The notes under the pieces are model-generated. The model saw only the letters and a program-made list of their open reading frames with translations. It ran no database searches and was not told where the DNA came from. DNA of 64,000 nucleotides from RHLJ01 sp965601955 (GTDB lineage: Bacteria > Bacteroidota > Rhodothermia > Balneolales > Balneolaceae), in contig OZ271855.1 of the NCBI GenBank assembly GCA_965601955.1, forward strand, positions 744,001 to 808,000, written 5' to 3'. The position numbers and the translations under genes were made by a program. Of the stretch, positions 34,311 to 44,337 are shown piece by piece (positions within the stretch are counted from its first letter, which is position 1; each line of letters starts with the position of its first letter).

Positions 34311-35297
34311 CTAATTCAGTTGAGTACGAAGACTGATTTGAACCACACCGCCTATATCACTGTAAGAATTTCGACTCATGTCTATAATTAAAGATCTGAT
34401 TCGAACCCCCAAACCTATACTAACACCCGCCAGGTCAAAAGAATCATTTGTTTTAGTTTGCTCATGAAGCAAACGGTCATATCCAAATCGTAACTTCACA
34501 TTTTCACCCAAAGAGGCTTCGCCCCCAAAAATCACATGCCTGAAAAGCGTCTCAGCAAAATTAGGAGTTTCAGTTTCTCCCACTACATCCAACTCCCAGG
34601 TATTTAATTGCCTGAAAGTTAGGTGAAGGTGAAAAGGAAAGTTTTCAGGCTTTTTAGATATCCCTGCCGATATATCAAAAGGAATAGTTTCTCTAAAGCC
34701 ATCAAAATAGTCGATTTGATCTCCCAGGTTTCTGAAAGACAAACCCGCGCTAAAGTCCTTATCCGAGTCTAGATAGTAGAGCCCTCCGGAGGCAGTTAAA
34801 GCACTGGAATTATAGGTGTGGTAAGAGGAGTGAATAAATGAGACGGAGGCTCCGGCGTATAATTTGGGAGAAAGGTCGGTACTTAATGACGAGGTAAAAG
34901 CGATATCTCCGGCATTAAGACTTCCAAGGCGCGTACCACTTTCATCATATTCATCCAGAGAGCCATATCCTGTATAACGGATGCCTAGGCCCAGGGTACC
35001 TACTTTATCAATGTGATAAGCTCCATTTGCAAAACCCGTTCTGGAGTCGGCCAAATAATTCACGAATGTAGCTGAAACAGTTTTGGAAGAGGTCGGATTT
35101 AAATAAGCAGGATTGAGATAAAACTCAGAAACGGTGGGTTCAAACAAAGCTACGTGATTACCTCCCAGCGCAGAAGTTCTTGCAGATGGAGAGATTTCCA
35201 GGAATCTGAAAATACTGGAGCTACTCGTTTGAGCTAATGAATAGGAAGCGAGTACCAGCGCAAGGATAACAACCAAATTGAGACGCAAGAAAGTCAT
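34311..35297 (-). CDS. porQ: Type IX secretion system protein PorQ
   Basis: The protein has 328 residues with a signal peptide (about 1-22, ending SLAQ). It is a predicted outer-membrane beta-barrel of the PorV/PorQ group. The opening FRFLEISPSARTSALGGNHV and FYLNPAYLNPT is typical of PorQ, which works with PorU, PorV and PorZ in attaching T9SS cargo to the surface. The secreted xylanase at 20733-23087 carries a matching T9SS tail. The gene begins the run porQ, channel, aroC, TPR, LysM, CPBP, with gaps of only 0-13 bases. Confidence 0.85.
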   Translation of the reverse strand: MTFLRLNLVVILALVLASYSLAQTSSSSIFRFLEISPSARTSALGGNHVALFEPTVSEFYLNPAYLNPTSSKTVSATFVNYLADSRTGFANGAYHIDKVGTLGLGIRYTGYGSLDEYDESGTRLGSLNAGDIAFTSSLSTDLSPKLYAGASVSFIHSSYHTYNSSALTASGGLYYLDSDKDFSAGLSFRNLGDQIDYFDGFRETIPFDISAGISKKPENFPFHLHLTFRQLNTWELDVVGETETPNFAETLFRHVIFGGEASLGENVKLRFGYDRLLHEQTKTNDSFDLAGVSIGLGVRIRSLIIDMSRNSYSDIGGVVQISLRTQLN

Positions 35298-35398
35298 GTT
35301 TGAGATGACAATTTTAAGTATTGTTTTGTAATATCAATATAATGGTAGCGAAAGTTTATAACATCATTATTATCACTCAAGAGGAGTAAGCCTAATTC

Positions 35399-36136
35399 AT
35401 GGATTCTATCAGGCAGTTTGGTCAATATTCCTTACTCATCTACCAGGCGTTACGTTCAGTTACCGAGTTTAGCACGTATCGGAAAAATCTTTTTGATGAA
35501 TTTGTTAAAGTAGGATATGAGTCTATTCCTATCATTATGCTAACCGGGTTCTTTACCGGTGCAGTGCTAACGCTACAGACAGCTTATCAATTAGATACCG
35601 ACTTATATCCAGTTTCTATTGTGGGTTCTATTGTTGGACAGTCGATCGTGATAGAATTAGCCGCTGTAATTGGCGGATTGGTATTGGCGGGAAAAGTTGG
35701 TGCCAGGATTTCAACGGAGCTGGGTACTATGCGGGTAAGTGAGCAAATCGATGCCTTAGAATCAATGGGCTTTAATTCGGTTACTTTCCTGGTTGTGCCC
35801 CGAATATTAGCCGGAATATGTATGTTTCCGGTTCTTTATGTGGCTGCAGCTACAACAGGAATATCGGGAGGCATTTTAGCAGGATCGCTTGATGGAATTT
35901 TACCTGTAGCAGAATTTATGCAGGGGGCTCGCCAGTTCTTTTATCCTGAAGACGTAATCTTTGGGATTGTAAAGTCCTTTGTATTTGGATTTGTAATTAC
36001 TTCAATAGCATGTTTTAAAGGATATTATGCTTTTGGGGGAGCCGAAGGAGTAGGAAATGCAACCACTCAATCCACGGTATTGGGTTGTATTTATATCTTA
36101 CTTGCCGACTTTTTACTTGCAGCAATATTGTTATAA
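35399..36136 (+). CDS. mlaE: MlaE-family ABC transporter permease
   Basis: An inner-membrane protein of 245 residues with about five helices. MlaE/YrbE signatures include LTGFFTGAVLTLQTAYQL, ELAAVIGGLVLAGKVGARIS (about 91-110) and ELGTMRVSEQIDALESMG. It forms the permease of the Mla phospholipid transport system, which keeps outer-membrane lipid asymmetry. mlaF follows 3 bases later, then mlaD. The gene is divergent from porQ, with a 101-base gap. Confidence 0.93.
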   Translation: MDSIRQFGQYSLLIYQALRSVTEFSTYRKNLFDEFVKVGYESIPIIMLTGFFTGAVLTLQTAYQLDTDLYPVSIVGSIVGQSIVIELAAVIGGLVLAGKVGARISTELGTMRVSEQIDALESMGFNSVTFLVVPRILAGICMFPVLYVAAATTGISGGILAGSLDGILPVAEFMQGARQFFYPEDVIFGIVKSFVFGFVITSIACFKGYYAFGGAEGVGNATTQSTVLGCIYILLADFLLAAILL

Positions 36137-36139
36137 GGT

Positions 36140-36889
36140 ATGATAGAGATCAAAAACCTTACTAAAAGCTTCGGTTCTAATCTCATTTGGAGTGATGTTT
36201 CATTTAACATCGAGAATGGAGAGACATTAGCCATTATAGGTAAATCAGGATGTGGGAAATCAGTATTGCTCAAGCATCTGAATGCACTTCTTTACCCGGA
36301 TTCCGGCAAAGTACTGATAGATGGAAATGACTTGTTCTGCCTTTCGTACTCAGAGCTAAGAAAAATGAGGCAGCGATTTGGAATCCTTTTTCAGGGAGCG
36401 GCTTTATTTGATTCCATAAGTACTTTTGAAAACGTGGCTTTTCCCCTTCGGTATTTTACCAAAGACTCAGAGGAGGTCATCCACGAAAAAGTGGAAAAAG
36501 CCTTGGAAATGGTAAATCTAACCGGCGCCGGAGAAAAAAGCACAGCATCACTTTCGGGGGGTATGAGGAAACGCGTAGGGTTGGCCCGGGCTATTATTTT
36601 ACAGCCACAATATCTGTTATATGATGAGCCAACCTCCGGGCTTGATCCTAAAACATCTGAAGAAATCAATGATTTGATAATCAGTATGTCCAAAAACCTG
36701 GATATCACTTCTATCGTCATCACCCATGATATGCATAGTGTATTAACTGTTGCTGAAAAAGTGGCTTTCTTAGACGAGCAGAAACTAAGTTGGTATGGTT
36801 CGGTAGAAGAAATGCAGGAAAGTGAGTATCCTCCACTGGTTGATTTTATTACAGCGAGTGAGTACCAGATTAAACAAAAACATTATTGA
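36140..36889 (+). CDS. mlaF: Mla ABC transporter ATP-binding protein
   Basis: The protein has 249 residues. Walker A GKSGCGKSVLLKHLNALL (about 35-52), the Q loop FQGAALFDS, the signature LSGGMRKRVGLARA and Walker B YLLYDEPTSGLDP are all present, with the H-loop ITHDMHSV. It powers the MlaE permease. The closest relatives are the MlaF/Ttg2A group. mlaD starts with a TTG overlapping its stop codon. Confidence 0.94.
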   Translation: MIEIKNLTKSFGSNLIWSDVSFNIENGETLAIIGKSGCGKSVLLKHLNALLYPDSGKVLIDGNDLFCLSYSELRKMRQRFGILFQGAALFDSISTFENVAFPLRYFTKDSEEVIHEKVEKALEMVNLTGAGEKSTASLSGGMRKRVGLARAIILQPQYLLYDEPTSGLDPKTSEEINDLIISMSKNLDITSIVITHDMHSVLTVAEKVAFLDEQKLSWYGSVEEMQESEYPPLVDFITASEYQIKQKHY

Positions 36890-37824
36890 GGAAACTTTTG
36901 AATAAGCTAAGTAACGAGGTAAAAATTGGATTGGTCGTACTCGCCGCTATTTTAGTGGCTTATATGGGTTTTCGAGTGATGAAGGATGAGCCAATATTCT
37001 CAGCTACTAATGTTATCTATACTAAGTATTCCAATGTTGAAGGGCTCATTAAGGGAGGGGATGTTTTCTTGAACGGATTCAAAGTAGGATCGGTAAGAGA
37101 AATGAGGTTTTTACCTGAAGGTGACAGCACCCTGGTGGCACTTAATATTACTGAACCAATTAGTATACCAGTAGGTTCAAAAGCGCAACTTGCTACTCCT
37201 GCTTTATTAGGAACGGCCACTATTGAGATCATTAAATCTGATAACCAGGAATTAGTAAACTGGGGAGATTTTATCGAAGGCGTCCACAAAGAAGGGTTGG
37301 TGAGTTCTTTTACGGATAGAGGTTCGGACATTGTGGATTCTGTATCTACTACTTTAGAGCTAACCAATGAGCTTCTCCGTTCTGTAAACTCACTTCAGGG
37401 TGAGGGGGAAATATCTTCTACCATCAATAACATTCAGGAGGCCACAAATTCTCTTGCTCAGGTTATTAAAAACAGGCAGGGAGAGATTGATGCCCTTATT
37501 TTGGATGCTCAGAAGACTCTTGAAAATGTGAGTGAGCTCAGCGATTCCAGTAAAGAAGATCTCACCAGCATTATTGCCAACCTGGAGAGTTTTAGTGGAG
37601 AGTTAGAAATTCTTTCCGCTGAACTACAGCAAAGTTCGGAATCTATGTCGAGTATACTCTCCAAAATTGACATCGGTGAAGGAACCCTGGGGAAAATGGT
37701 CAATGACCCCTCGCTGTATAATAATCTTGACAGCCTTACCGTCAATCTTAATGAGTTAGTAAAAGCAATTCAGGAAGACCCCAAGCGTTACCTGAAGCAC
37801 ATGCGCCTGGTCGATATATTTTAA
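36886..37824 (+). CDS. mlaD: MlaD-family (MCE) lipid transport protein
   Basis: The protein has 312 residues; TTG start at 36886 overlapping the mlaF stop by 4 bases. One transmembrane helix (about 12-30) is followed by a single MCE domain (about 38-115; VEGLIKGGDVFLNGFKVGSV) and a long helical, partly coiled-coil region (about 145-290) rich in Gln, Ser and Glu. MlaD rings hand phospholipids between the membrane permease and periplasmic carriers. Substrate-binding partners MlaB and MlaC are not seen nearby. Confidence 0.92.
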   Translation: MRKLLNKLSNEVKIGLVVLAAILVAYMGFRVMKDEPIFSATNVIYTKYSNVEGLIKGGDVFLNGFKVGSVREMRFLPEGDSTLVALNITEPISIPVGSKAQLATPALLGTATIEIIKSDNQELVNWGDFIEGVHKEGLVSSFTDRGSDIVDSVSTTLELTNELLRSVNSLQGEGEISSTINNIQEATNSLAQVIKNRQGEIDALILDAQKTLENVSELSDSSKEDLTSIIANLESFSGELEILSAELQQSSESMSSILSKIDIGEGTLGKMVNDPSLYNNLDSLTVNLNELVKAIQEDPKRYLKHMRLVDIF

Positions 37825-37958
37825 CACCTTTAAGTAACCTGAAGCTTTTTATTACTTAGCTATTGGTGTATATTTCCAGGCTCACGGCTAAGGTAAAATT
37901 CAAGTGCCTTAGCAAATTCAAAACAACAAATTTAAGTACGATTTAGAGGATACCTATT

Positions 37959-39731
37959 ATGGGTGTAATGACTAAATTTAGAGATAATACAGGTATTATC
38001 TTGTGGATTTTGATAGGCTCGTTTGGTCTTTTATGGGTGATTATGGATGTTTATGATCCTAATGCACTATCAGCAGGACCAAGTTCTTTGGGAAGTGTAA
38101 ACGGAGAGCCAATTAGTTTGGAAGAATATAATCAGAGAGTTCAGTACTACTCTACAGCCTACACCCAACAGACTGGCGCGTCTATGACAGCGGAAACACG
38201 CGCAATTTATGAGTCTCAGGTATGGGAAGATCTTGTGAGTGCAAGATTGCTCGATCAGAAAATGGATGAATTAGGTATTACCGTTACTGATGGGGAAGTG
38301 CTGGATATGGCATATGGAGATAATCCAGATCCATTGATTTACCAATACTTCGCAAGAGAAGATGGCACCATTGATCGTTTCGCTGTAGAAAATGTTCTTG
38401 CTTCAGGTGAGTATACACAAGAAGCAATTGCGATAGAATTGCAGCTTCGCCAAAAAAGACGTCAGGACAAACTTAGAAACTTTATCACTGCCGGGTTACA
38501 GGTAACCGATCAGGATGTTCTGAATGAATTTGAAAAAAGAAACAGCTTCGCAGAATTTTCTTTTATTCGTTTCCCTTTCAACGAGATAGACGATGCTTCC
38601 ATAGAAGCTACCGATGCCGATGTACGTGAGTACTATAATGCAAACAGGGAAAGATATAAGCAGGAAGAATCCTACCGTGCTAAACTTGTTTCCTTTAGCA
38701 CCCTTCCAACTAGTGAAGATACATTGACTATCATGGAAGAAATAAGAGTGCTTTCCGAGGATTTTGCTGAGGCAGCTGATGATTCAATGTTCTTAATTCG
38801 TCAACAATCTATTACTCCTTACACCAATGTATTTATAAAGGAAGATGAGATCAGAGAAGAATATGCCCCTGTTCTTGAGATCGGTGTTGGGGAAGTAACA
38901 GAGGTACTTAATCTTGGAGTAAGTGCGGCAATTATCAAAAAGGTTGCGGAGGAAGGAGACGAGATTAATTTTGTAGTTCTCTCCAGAGCATTTGAGGCAC
39001 TCCCATCTACAATAGATGATGCTGCAGAGAATGCGGATGAGTTCGTGTATTTTTCGACAGAAGAAACCAGTTTTGAAGAGGAAGCCGAACGATCTTCATC
39101 AGCTGTACAGGAAATATTTGCTACAAAAGGAAATCCCTTCATTTCCGGATTGGGTACAAGCCAACAAGCGCTCGACTTTTTTCGGGATGCTGATGAAGGA
39201 GATATTTCTGAACCTATAGAACTAGGGACCCAGTTTGTTGTAATCAAGTTGGAGGAAAAAACTTCAGAAGGGTTCAGGCCTTTAGATGAAGTGAGGTCCC
39301 TAATCGAGACCCAGGTTAGAAATGAAAAAAGAAAAGAAGCAACCATTGCCAATGTATCTAATTTGATTGCTAGCAATGCTTCATTAGAGTCATTAGCAGG
39401 AGCAGCTTCTAAAGAGATTCAGACCATGGACAATCTTGCTGCCAGCAGTACAGTAATTACTGGAGCGGGTCGTGAGCCAGGCATTATCGGTGCTGTTTTT
39501 GAAATGGAAGATGGTCAGCTATCGGGAGTTCTTGAAGGACTGAATGCCGCATATGTGGTACAGATTGGGACTATAACCAAGCCTACTCCATCAACACTGG
39601 ATGGTGCTACAGCTCAGCAAATCAGAGCAGAGCTTGAACAGGTTGAAAGCCAAAAGTACCTATCAATTTGGTTGGATGAATTAAAGGATGAGGCAGACAT
39701 TACAGATAACCGGTCTCGCCTATTCCGATAA
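37959..39731 (+). CDS. PpiD/SurA-type membrane-anchored peptidyl-prolyl isomerase
   Basis: The protein has 590 residues with an N-terminal membrane anchor (TGIILWILIGSFGLLWVIMDVY, about 11-32) and a large periplasmic part. The SurA_N-like region VNGEPISLEEYNQRVQYY follows the anchor. A parvulin-like domain spans about 350-440 (FISGLGTSQQALDFFRDADEGDISEPIELG with a following FVVIKLEE). This arrangement fits PpiD, which helps fold exported proteins at the inner membrane. Parvulin conservation is modest. It follows mlaD by 134 bases and ends before a strong terminator. Confidence 0.85.
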   Translation: MGVMTKFRDNTGIILWILIGSFGLLWVIMDVYDPNALSAGPSSLGSVNGEPISLEEYNQRVQYYSTAYTQQTGASMTAETRAIYESQVWEDLVSARLLDQKMDELGITVTDGEVLDMAYGDNPDPLIYQYFAREDGTIDRFAVENVLASGEYTQEAIAIELQLRQKRRQDKLRNFITAGLQVTDQDVLNEFEKRNSFAEFSFIRFPFNEIDDASIEATDADVREYYNANRERYKQEESYRAKLVSFSTLPTSEDTLTIMEEIRVLSEDFAEAADDSMFLIRQQSITPYTNVFIKEDEIREEYAPVLEIGVGEVTEVLNLGVSAAIIKKVAEEGDEINFVVLSRAFEALPSTIDDAAENADEFVYFSTEETSFEEEAERSSSAVQEIFATKGNPFISGLGTSQQALDFFRDADEGDISEPIELGTQFVVIKLEEKTSEGFRPLDEVRSLIETQVRNEKRKEATIANVSNLIASNASLESLAGAASKEIQTMDNLAASSTVITGAGREPGIIGAVFEMEDGQLSGVLEGLNAAYVVQIGTITKPTPSTLDGATAQQIRAELEQVESQKYLSIWLDELKDEADITDNRSRLFR

Positions 39732-39752
39732 AAAGAATGTGATGTTTTAAAC

Positions 39753-39787
39753 AAAAAAGGGCGAGTACAATGTGTTCGCCCTTTTTT
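39753..39787 (+). terminator. Rho-independent terminator after the PpiD-like gene
   Basis: GGGCGA (39759-39764) pairs with TCGCCC (39776-39781). The stem is bordered by six A and six T and starts about 22 bases after the stop codon. Confidence 0.85.
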
Positions 39788-39880
39788 ATTTCTAGAAGTA
39801 TTCTCATATAAAAAGTGATTTTTTCCTCAAACACACGGTACTTAATTTTTTGATTGTTCTACAACCGCTAACTTCTGGCC

Positions 39881-41011
39881 ATGGAGAAGACTGAACAGCT
39901 ACAAATTGATGAGTTTTGGATGCAGAAGGCTATTGACCTTGCACGTAAAGGGACCGGGCAGGTATCGCCTAATCCTATGGTAGGTTGTGTCATAGTATCA
40001 AAAGAAGGAGACCTGATTGGGAAAGGATTCCACGAAAATTATGGGCAGGCTCATGCTGAAGTGAATGCGGTTGAATCAGTAAAGGACCAATCGCTATTCG
40101 AAGGAGCAACTGTATATGTAACCTTAGAGCCTTGTTCCCATTTTGGAAAAACTCCCCCATGTTCAGCTATGTTGAGTAAGCTTCCTATTTCCCGAGTAGT
40201 GATTGCTATGCAAGACCCAAACCCAAAGGTGAATGGAAAGGGAATGGCTCAAATCAGAAATGCTGGCATTGCTGTGGATACAGGAGTATTGAAGCAGGAA
40301 GCGGAGGAATTAAACGAGTTTTTTATCCATCACCAGCTATTTAAGCGCCCCTTCATTACACTAAAAGTGGCTCAAACTGCAGATGGTTATATTGCGGCTG
40401 CCGATGGGGACTCAAAATGGATCTCAGGTAAAGAATCCAGGAAAAGAGTACATAAATGGCGTTCTGAATATGATGCCGTGCTGGTAGGACGAACAACTGC
40501 AATGTTGGATGACCCTTCTCTTACAGTCCGCCATATCCAGGGGCGGCAGCCGAAACGAGTGGTAATTGATGGCCCTTACGAATTACCAAAGACCTTAAAC
40601 CTGTTTTCTGATAAATATGAAGAGAAAACCATGGTGTTTACCTGGAATAAGCAGGCTTCAGCTACAGATGCCGATCCTATGCTGAAGCTTATGCAGCACA
40701 ATTATTTCAGAGGAGAAGTAGTACAGGTACCCAAAAAAAATGGACACATTAATCTTAAGCAGATGTTCAGTGAGCTTGGTGAACGGGGAATTACTTCTGT
40801 TTTGGTAGAAGGGGGGCAGCATCTTTCTTCTGCGTTAATCAAGGAAAAGCTGGTAGATAAAATTGAACTCTTTATATCACCAAAAATGTTGGGAGGGGGA
40901 ACAAGATCATTTCTCAATTTGGGCGTGAATAAAATGCGGGATATCATCAACCTGAAAGAAGTAAGATGGGAAAAGGTTGGTGACGACATGCTATTAACCG
41001 GATATCTATAA
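39881..41011 (+). CDS. ribD: Bifunctional riboflavin biosynthesis deaminase/reductase
   Basis: The protein has 376 residues. The deaminase half (about 1-150) has the zinc motif HAEVNAVE and TLEPCSHFGKTPPCSAML. The reductase half (about 155-376) has KVAQTADGYIAA, WISGKESRKRVHKWR and VEGGQHLSSALI. It carries out the second and third steps of riboflavin synthesis from the GTP-derived pyrimidine. ribE follows after 5 bases. No FMN riboswitch is visible in the short leader. Confidence 0.95.
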   Translation: MEKTEQLQIDEFWMQKAIDLARKGTGQVSPNPMVGCVIVSKEGDLIGKGFHENYGQAHAEVNAVESVKDQSLFEGATVYVTLEPCSHFGKTPPCSAMLSKLPISRVVIAMQDPNPKVNGKGMAQIRNAGIAVDTGVLKQEAEELNEFFIHHQLFKRPFITLKVAQTADGYIAAADGDSKWISGKESRKRVHKWRSEYDAVLVGRTTAMLDDPSLTVRHIQGRQPKRVVIDGPYELPKTLNLFSDKYEEKTMVFTWNKQASATDADPMLKLMQHNYFRGEVVQVPKKNGHINLKQMFSELGERGITSVLVEGGQHLSSALIKEKLVDKIELFISPKMLGGGTRSFLNLGVNKMRDIINLKEVRWEKVGDDMLLTGYL

Positions 41012-41016
41012 TACAT

Positions 41017-41616
41017 ATGTTTACAGGAATTGTATCAGAAGTAGGAAAAGTAACAGAAGCACAAAGCTTAAATGGTGGAGGAATGGAATTTACAGTAGCC
41101 TGTTCTTTTGCTGACACCTGCCATGTAGATGAAAGTATTTCAATAAATGGGGCCTGCCATACAGTAACGGCATTTGATAAAGACACCTTTACCGTGCAAA
41201 GTGTGGAAGAAACGCTGAGGAAAACATCCATGGGAGACTTAGGTTCAGGGAGTGCAGTTAATCTTGAACGGTCACTTACTCTTCAAACCGGGATTGAGGG
41301 GCATTTAGTACAAGGTCATGTAGACACAGTTGGAGAGATTATTCATGTGGAAAGCGAAGAAACCGGTTGGTTACTCACCATTCGTTTTCCTTCAGAGTTC
41401 GAAAACATGATTGTAGGACGAGGAAGTATTACTATGGAGGGTATCAGTCTTACCATCGCCCGGGAACAAGGTAATGAATTTACAGTGGCCATTATTCCTT
41501 ATACCTGGAATCATACTAATCTTCAATTCAAAGAAGTAGGTGATAAGGTAAATCTAGAGTTTGATATAATTGGTAAATACGTGGTTAAGTATTTGGCAAG
41601 TATCAATAAGCAGTGA
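41017..41616 (+). CDS. ribE: Riboflavin synthase alpha subunit
   Basis: The protein has 199 residues with the two homologous lumazine-binding halves of the family: MFTGIVSEVGKVTEAQ at the start and HLVQGHVDTVGEIIHV near the middle (about 95). It converts two 6,7-dimethyl-8-ribityllumazine molecules to riboflavin. It forms a two-gene operon with ribD and converges on lptD, 1 base apart. Confidence 0.95.
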   Translation: MFTGIVSEVGKVTEAQSLNGGGMEFTVACSFADTCHVDESISINGACHTVTAFDKDTFTVQSVEETLRKTSMGDLGSGSAVNLERSLTLQTGIEGHLVQGHVDTVGEIIHVESEETGWLLTIRFPSEFENMIVGRGSITMEGISLTIAREQGNEFTVAIIPYTWNHTNLQFKEVGDKVNLEFDIIGKYVVKYLASINKQ

Positions 41617-41617
41617 T

Positions 41618-44332
41618 TTAGTCATAATATCCTCTGCCTGTTTCGGAAGAACCTCTTTCCAGATTTTTAAGAACAGGTAATTTCTGGAATAGGGACTGAA
41701 TTTGAGCACTATTTACTCTCAAGCTAAAGAAATAATACTGCCGGTCTCCAAAGGGATTGATCTGGAATGATAGATCCCAGCATTCCAGGTTTCTTGTTAA
41801 ACTGAACTGGGAAGGGGTCAATTCTTTTTCTATAAAATCATAACCAATAGTTGTTCTAAACCTCCATTTTGGGGTTAAGTTGAAGGCAATATTATTGGCA
41901 TTAAGAGCAGCACTTCTTCTCGGGCTGTCTCCGAATACATAATTCCATCGATAGTTAAAATTAAGAGTAAAGCTCCACGGCGAATTAAGGGGTGCTATCG
42001 GTTCATAACCATAGCCCGGATCGATTGGACTGAAAATAGCCTGGTTAAATGGATCATAGGTCCGACGATAAACGGGAGTAAATGTCCTGATTCTTCCTGA
42101 ACCTCCACTAAAGGAGGTACCTACAGAAACATTGAAGCTTTCCAGTTGCGCTAGTTTTCCGCCGTCTTCAACCAAAAAGCGGTTAATTCGAGAGCCGTTT
42201 TCATTCCGTTCATAAAAGGAAAAACTAGCGCCGGCACTAATATTAATCCCGGGTATAGCATTAGAGCGCAGAGAAGTACTTAACTGGCTTAGTTTTAGGC
42301 TATCGGCGGCAAAGTTGTAGGATGAACGCAATGAAAGGTCATCTATAATTCGGAGGTTTCGTTCATTCTTCTCCCCGGTAGTGTCCCTGCTTACGATCTT
42401 TGTTTCGAAAACATTTGAAATACCAAAACTTAAAGAACGCCGTTCCCCGGCTCCTGGCCCTGAAAATACTTCATCTTCAAAAATGCTGTAGGTTTGCTCG
42501 GTGCCAAGAGTATCGCTAATAAAGGTTCTGTAGACTCCCCATTTCTCATCGCTAAAATCAGGTTGATACGTAAAGCTTAACGAGGGTTGTATAGTATGCC
42601 TGAAGCCTTCAAGCTTTCCGATCTTTCGGTTTGAAATACCATATATCCTTGTCGAAAGGTTAAAGGAAGAGGAGAAATCCCTTCCGGAAGCGAAACCGAT
42701 TATTTTATTGACTTCAACTTGGTTTGAATCGGCATTAAATTCTTTTCTAATGGAAGTAGGGAACCAGTATTCATTAACGTTAAAGTTGGCGGAAGAGTTA
42801 ATGAACTGACTTGGAAAAAGCTTCCCTAACTGGATAGTGGCTTTTTGCTGAAGCCCAAAACGATAGTAATCATTATTACCGGTTGCCTCTCTGTATTCAG
42901 AAGGAGATAAAAGAGCCTCCAGGAATGTGGTTTCAGCAGTATCAGCATCAATCGGTCTATAATTAAACTGAGAACTAAGGGAATTGCTATACCTGATAGT
43001 GATATTTTCGTACCAGCTTGGGTCGTTTCCAGAACTCGCACTCTTAAATGGGGTAAGTGTCTTCAAGCTAAAATTAGCAGAAGGTCCCCGTAGAGAGGTA
43101 GAGTTATTAAAGAAATTTTGACTTAAGGAAGCATTACTACCAAAGCTAAACAGACCTTCCGGGTGTTTGTAATTATAGCTAGCCCGGGAGTTAGCGGATG
43201 TTTGAGCATTATCGTTAATGCTATAAGAGTTTTGCCTGAAATAGTCCTCGGTTCTTAGGTTTATGTTAGCCGATAATGAGGCATAGGGCGAAATAGTTTG
43301 ACTATGCTGCACAGCAAGCGATTTATTCACAACCCTGGTGAAGTCTGAATCAGTAGACTCAAGTCCCTGATCTACAGAATACCCAATGCCAACCGAACCA
43401 TTATAGAGGCCGGTTTTTTTATAGAGGTTTCGGTTTTCCAGCGCAAAAGTGCCTGATGTAAATACATCAAGGTTTACCTCGGTAGTGAAGTAGTCGTTCA
43501 CATACTGGAACCAGCCCACGTTATTTAACCCGATACCACGCGAGGCTTGTGCATCAAATACATAGGTTGGGGTTAATAGGCCGGATTGCTTTTGATCGAT
43601 TCCGGAAGGTACATACCCAAATGGGAAAACTATGGGGTAAGGGATATCCAGAACATAAAGGCGGGCGTTGGTAAAAAAGATTTCATCCTGATCTACCACT
43701 TTCATCTTTTTCGCCTTTATATAATAGTAAAGGTAATCGGGAGGACAGGTCGAATAAATCCCATCTTCAATGAATACCTCTGTTTCACTTATATTTTTGA
43801 CTTTCGATCCAATAAGATGGCCCTCTCCTACCTCTACCCTGGCCTGCTCAAATTTTCCCTTGTTAGTTTTATAATTAAACAGGATTCGATTACTCCTGAT
43901 TTCATCACTTTCTCTCTTAAGTACAGGCATTGAAAGAGTGTCTTCGGGCGTGCTTGCCGTTGCTTCAACAGTATTCATTTCCAGGTTCATCTCAATTTCC
44001 CCTGAAGTAAGTGTACCGGAGGAGTGCTCTACCTTTGAATTTCCAAAAAGAGTAGCCATTCTTCCGGATCTAAAGTCTACGATAAGCGAGTCATTAGATT
44101 GAAATTGAACAGCGTCAGGGGGTGCGGTACGGTTCCCTGAAGATCGAGAGGGAGGTGGGGAGAACGTTTCTGTACGAGCAGTATCAGGGAGATTTACCTG
44201 AACCCTATTTGTATCTGCTTGGGGTGGTTGTGTTTGTTGAGCGAGGAGATTTACAGAAAAACATCCCCATATCAGGCAAATACTGAACGTATATTTACCG
44301 ATATGTAAGAACCGGTTTTTCTGCATGTACAA
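41618..44332 (-). CDS. lptD: LptD/OstA-like outer-membrane LPS assembly protein
   Basis: The protein has 904 residues with a signal peptide (about 1-31). An OstA-like N-terminal domain (about 75-215) includes NSLIVDFRSGRMATLFGNSKVEHSS-type jelly-roll repeats and the two-part YSTCPPDYLYYYIKAKKMKV. A large C-terminal barrel has alternating aromatic strands. LptD inserts lipopolysaccharide into the outer leaflet. Only one Cys (in STCPP) is prominent in the N-terminal part, so the disulfide pattern of E. coli LptD is not kept. It is transcribed with the ROK and FtsB-like genes. Confidence 0.87.
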   Translation of the reverse strand: MYMQKNRFLHIGKYTFSICLIWGCFSVNLLAQQTQPPQADTNRVQVNLPDTARTETFSPPPSRSSGNRTAPPDAVQFQSNDSLIVDFRSGRMATLFGNSKVEHSSGTLTSGEIEMNLEMNTVEATASTPEDTLSMPVLKRESDEIRSNRILFNYKTNKGKFEQARVEVGEGHLIGSKVKNISETEVFIEDGIYSTCPPDYLYYYIKAKKMKVVDQDEIFFTNARLYVLDIPYPIVFPFGYVPSGIDQKQSGLLTPTYVFDAQASRGIGLNNVGWFQYVNDYFTTEVNLDVFTSGTFALENRNLYKKTGLYNGSVGIGYSVDQGLESTDSDFTRVVNKSLAVQHSQTISPYASLSANINLRTEDYFRQNSYSINDNAQTSANSRASYNYKHPEGLFSFGSNASLSQNFFNNSTSLRGPSANFSLKTLTPFKSASSGNDPSWYENITIRYSNSLSSQFNYRPIDADTAETTFLEALLSPSEYREATGNNDYYRFGLQQKATIQLGKLFPSQFINSSANFNVNEYWFPTSIRKEFNADSNQVEVNKIIGFASGRDFSSSFNLSTRIYGISNRKIGKLEGFRHTIQPSLSFTYQPDFSDEKWGVYRTFISDTLGTEQTYSIFEDEVFSGPGAGERRSLSFGISNVFETKIVSRDTTGEKNERNLRIIDDLSLRSSYNFAADSLKLSQLSTSLRSNAIPGINISAGASFSFYERNENGSRINRFLVEDGGKLAQLESFNVSVGTSFSGGSGRIRTFTPVYRRTYDPFNQAIFSPIDPGYGYEPIAPLNSPWSFTLNFNYRWNYVFGDSPRRSAALNANNIAFNLTPKWRFRTTIGYDFIEKELTPSQFSLTRNLECWDLSFQINPFGDRQYYFFSLRVNSAQIQSLFQKLPVLKNLERGSSETGRGYYD

Positions 44333-44337
44333 TGTTT

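Noticed and set aside
38819..39376. 185-aa serine-rich open frame antisense to the PpiD-like gene
   Set aside because: Low-complexity Ser/Thr/Leu composition is the usual mirror of a Glu/Ala-rich gene; no features of a real protein.
39788..39880. FMN riboswitch upstream of ribD
   Set aside because: The leader is under 100 bases, AT-rich, and shows none of the conserved FMN riboswitch segments.
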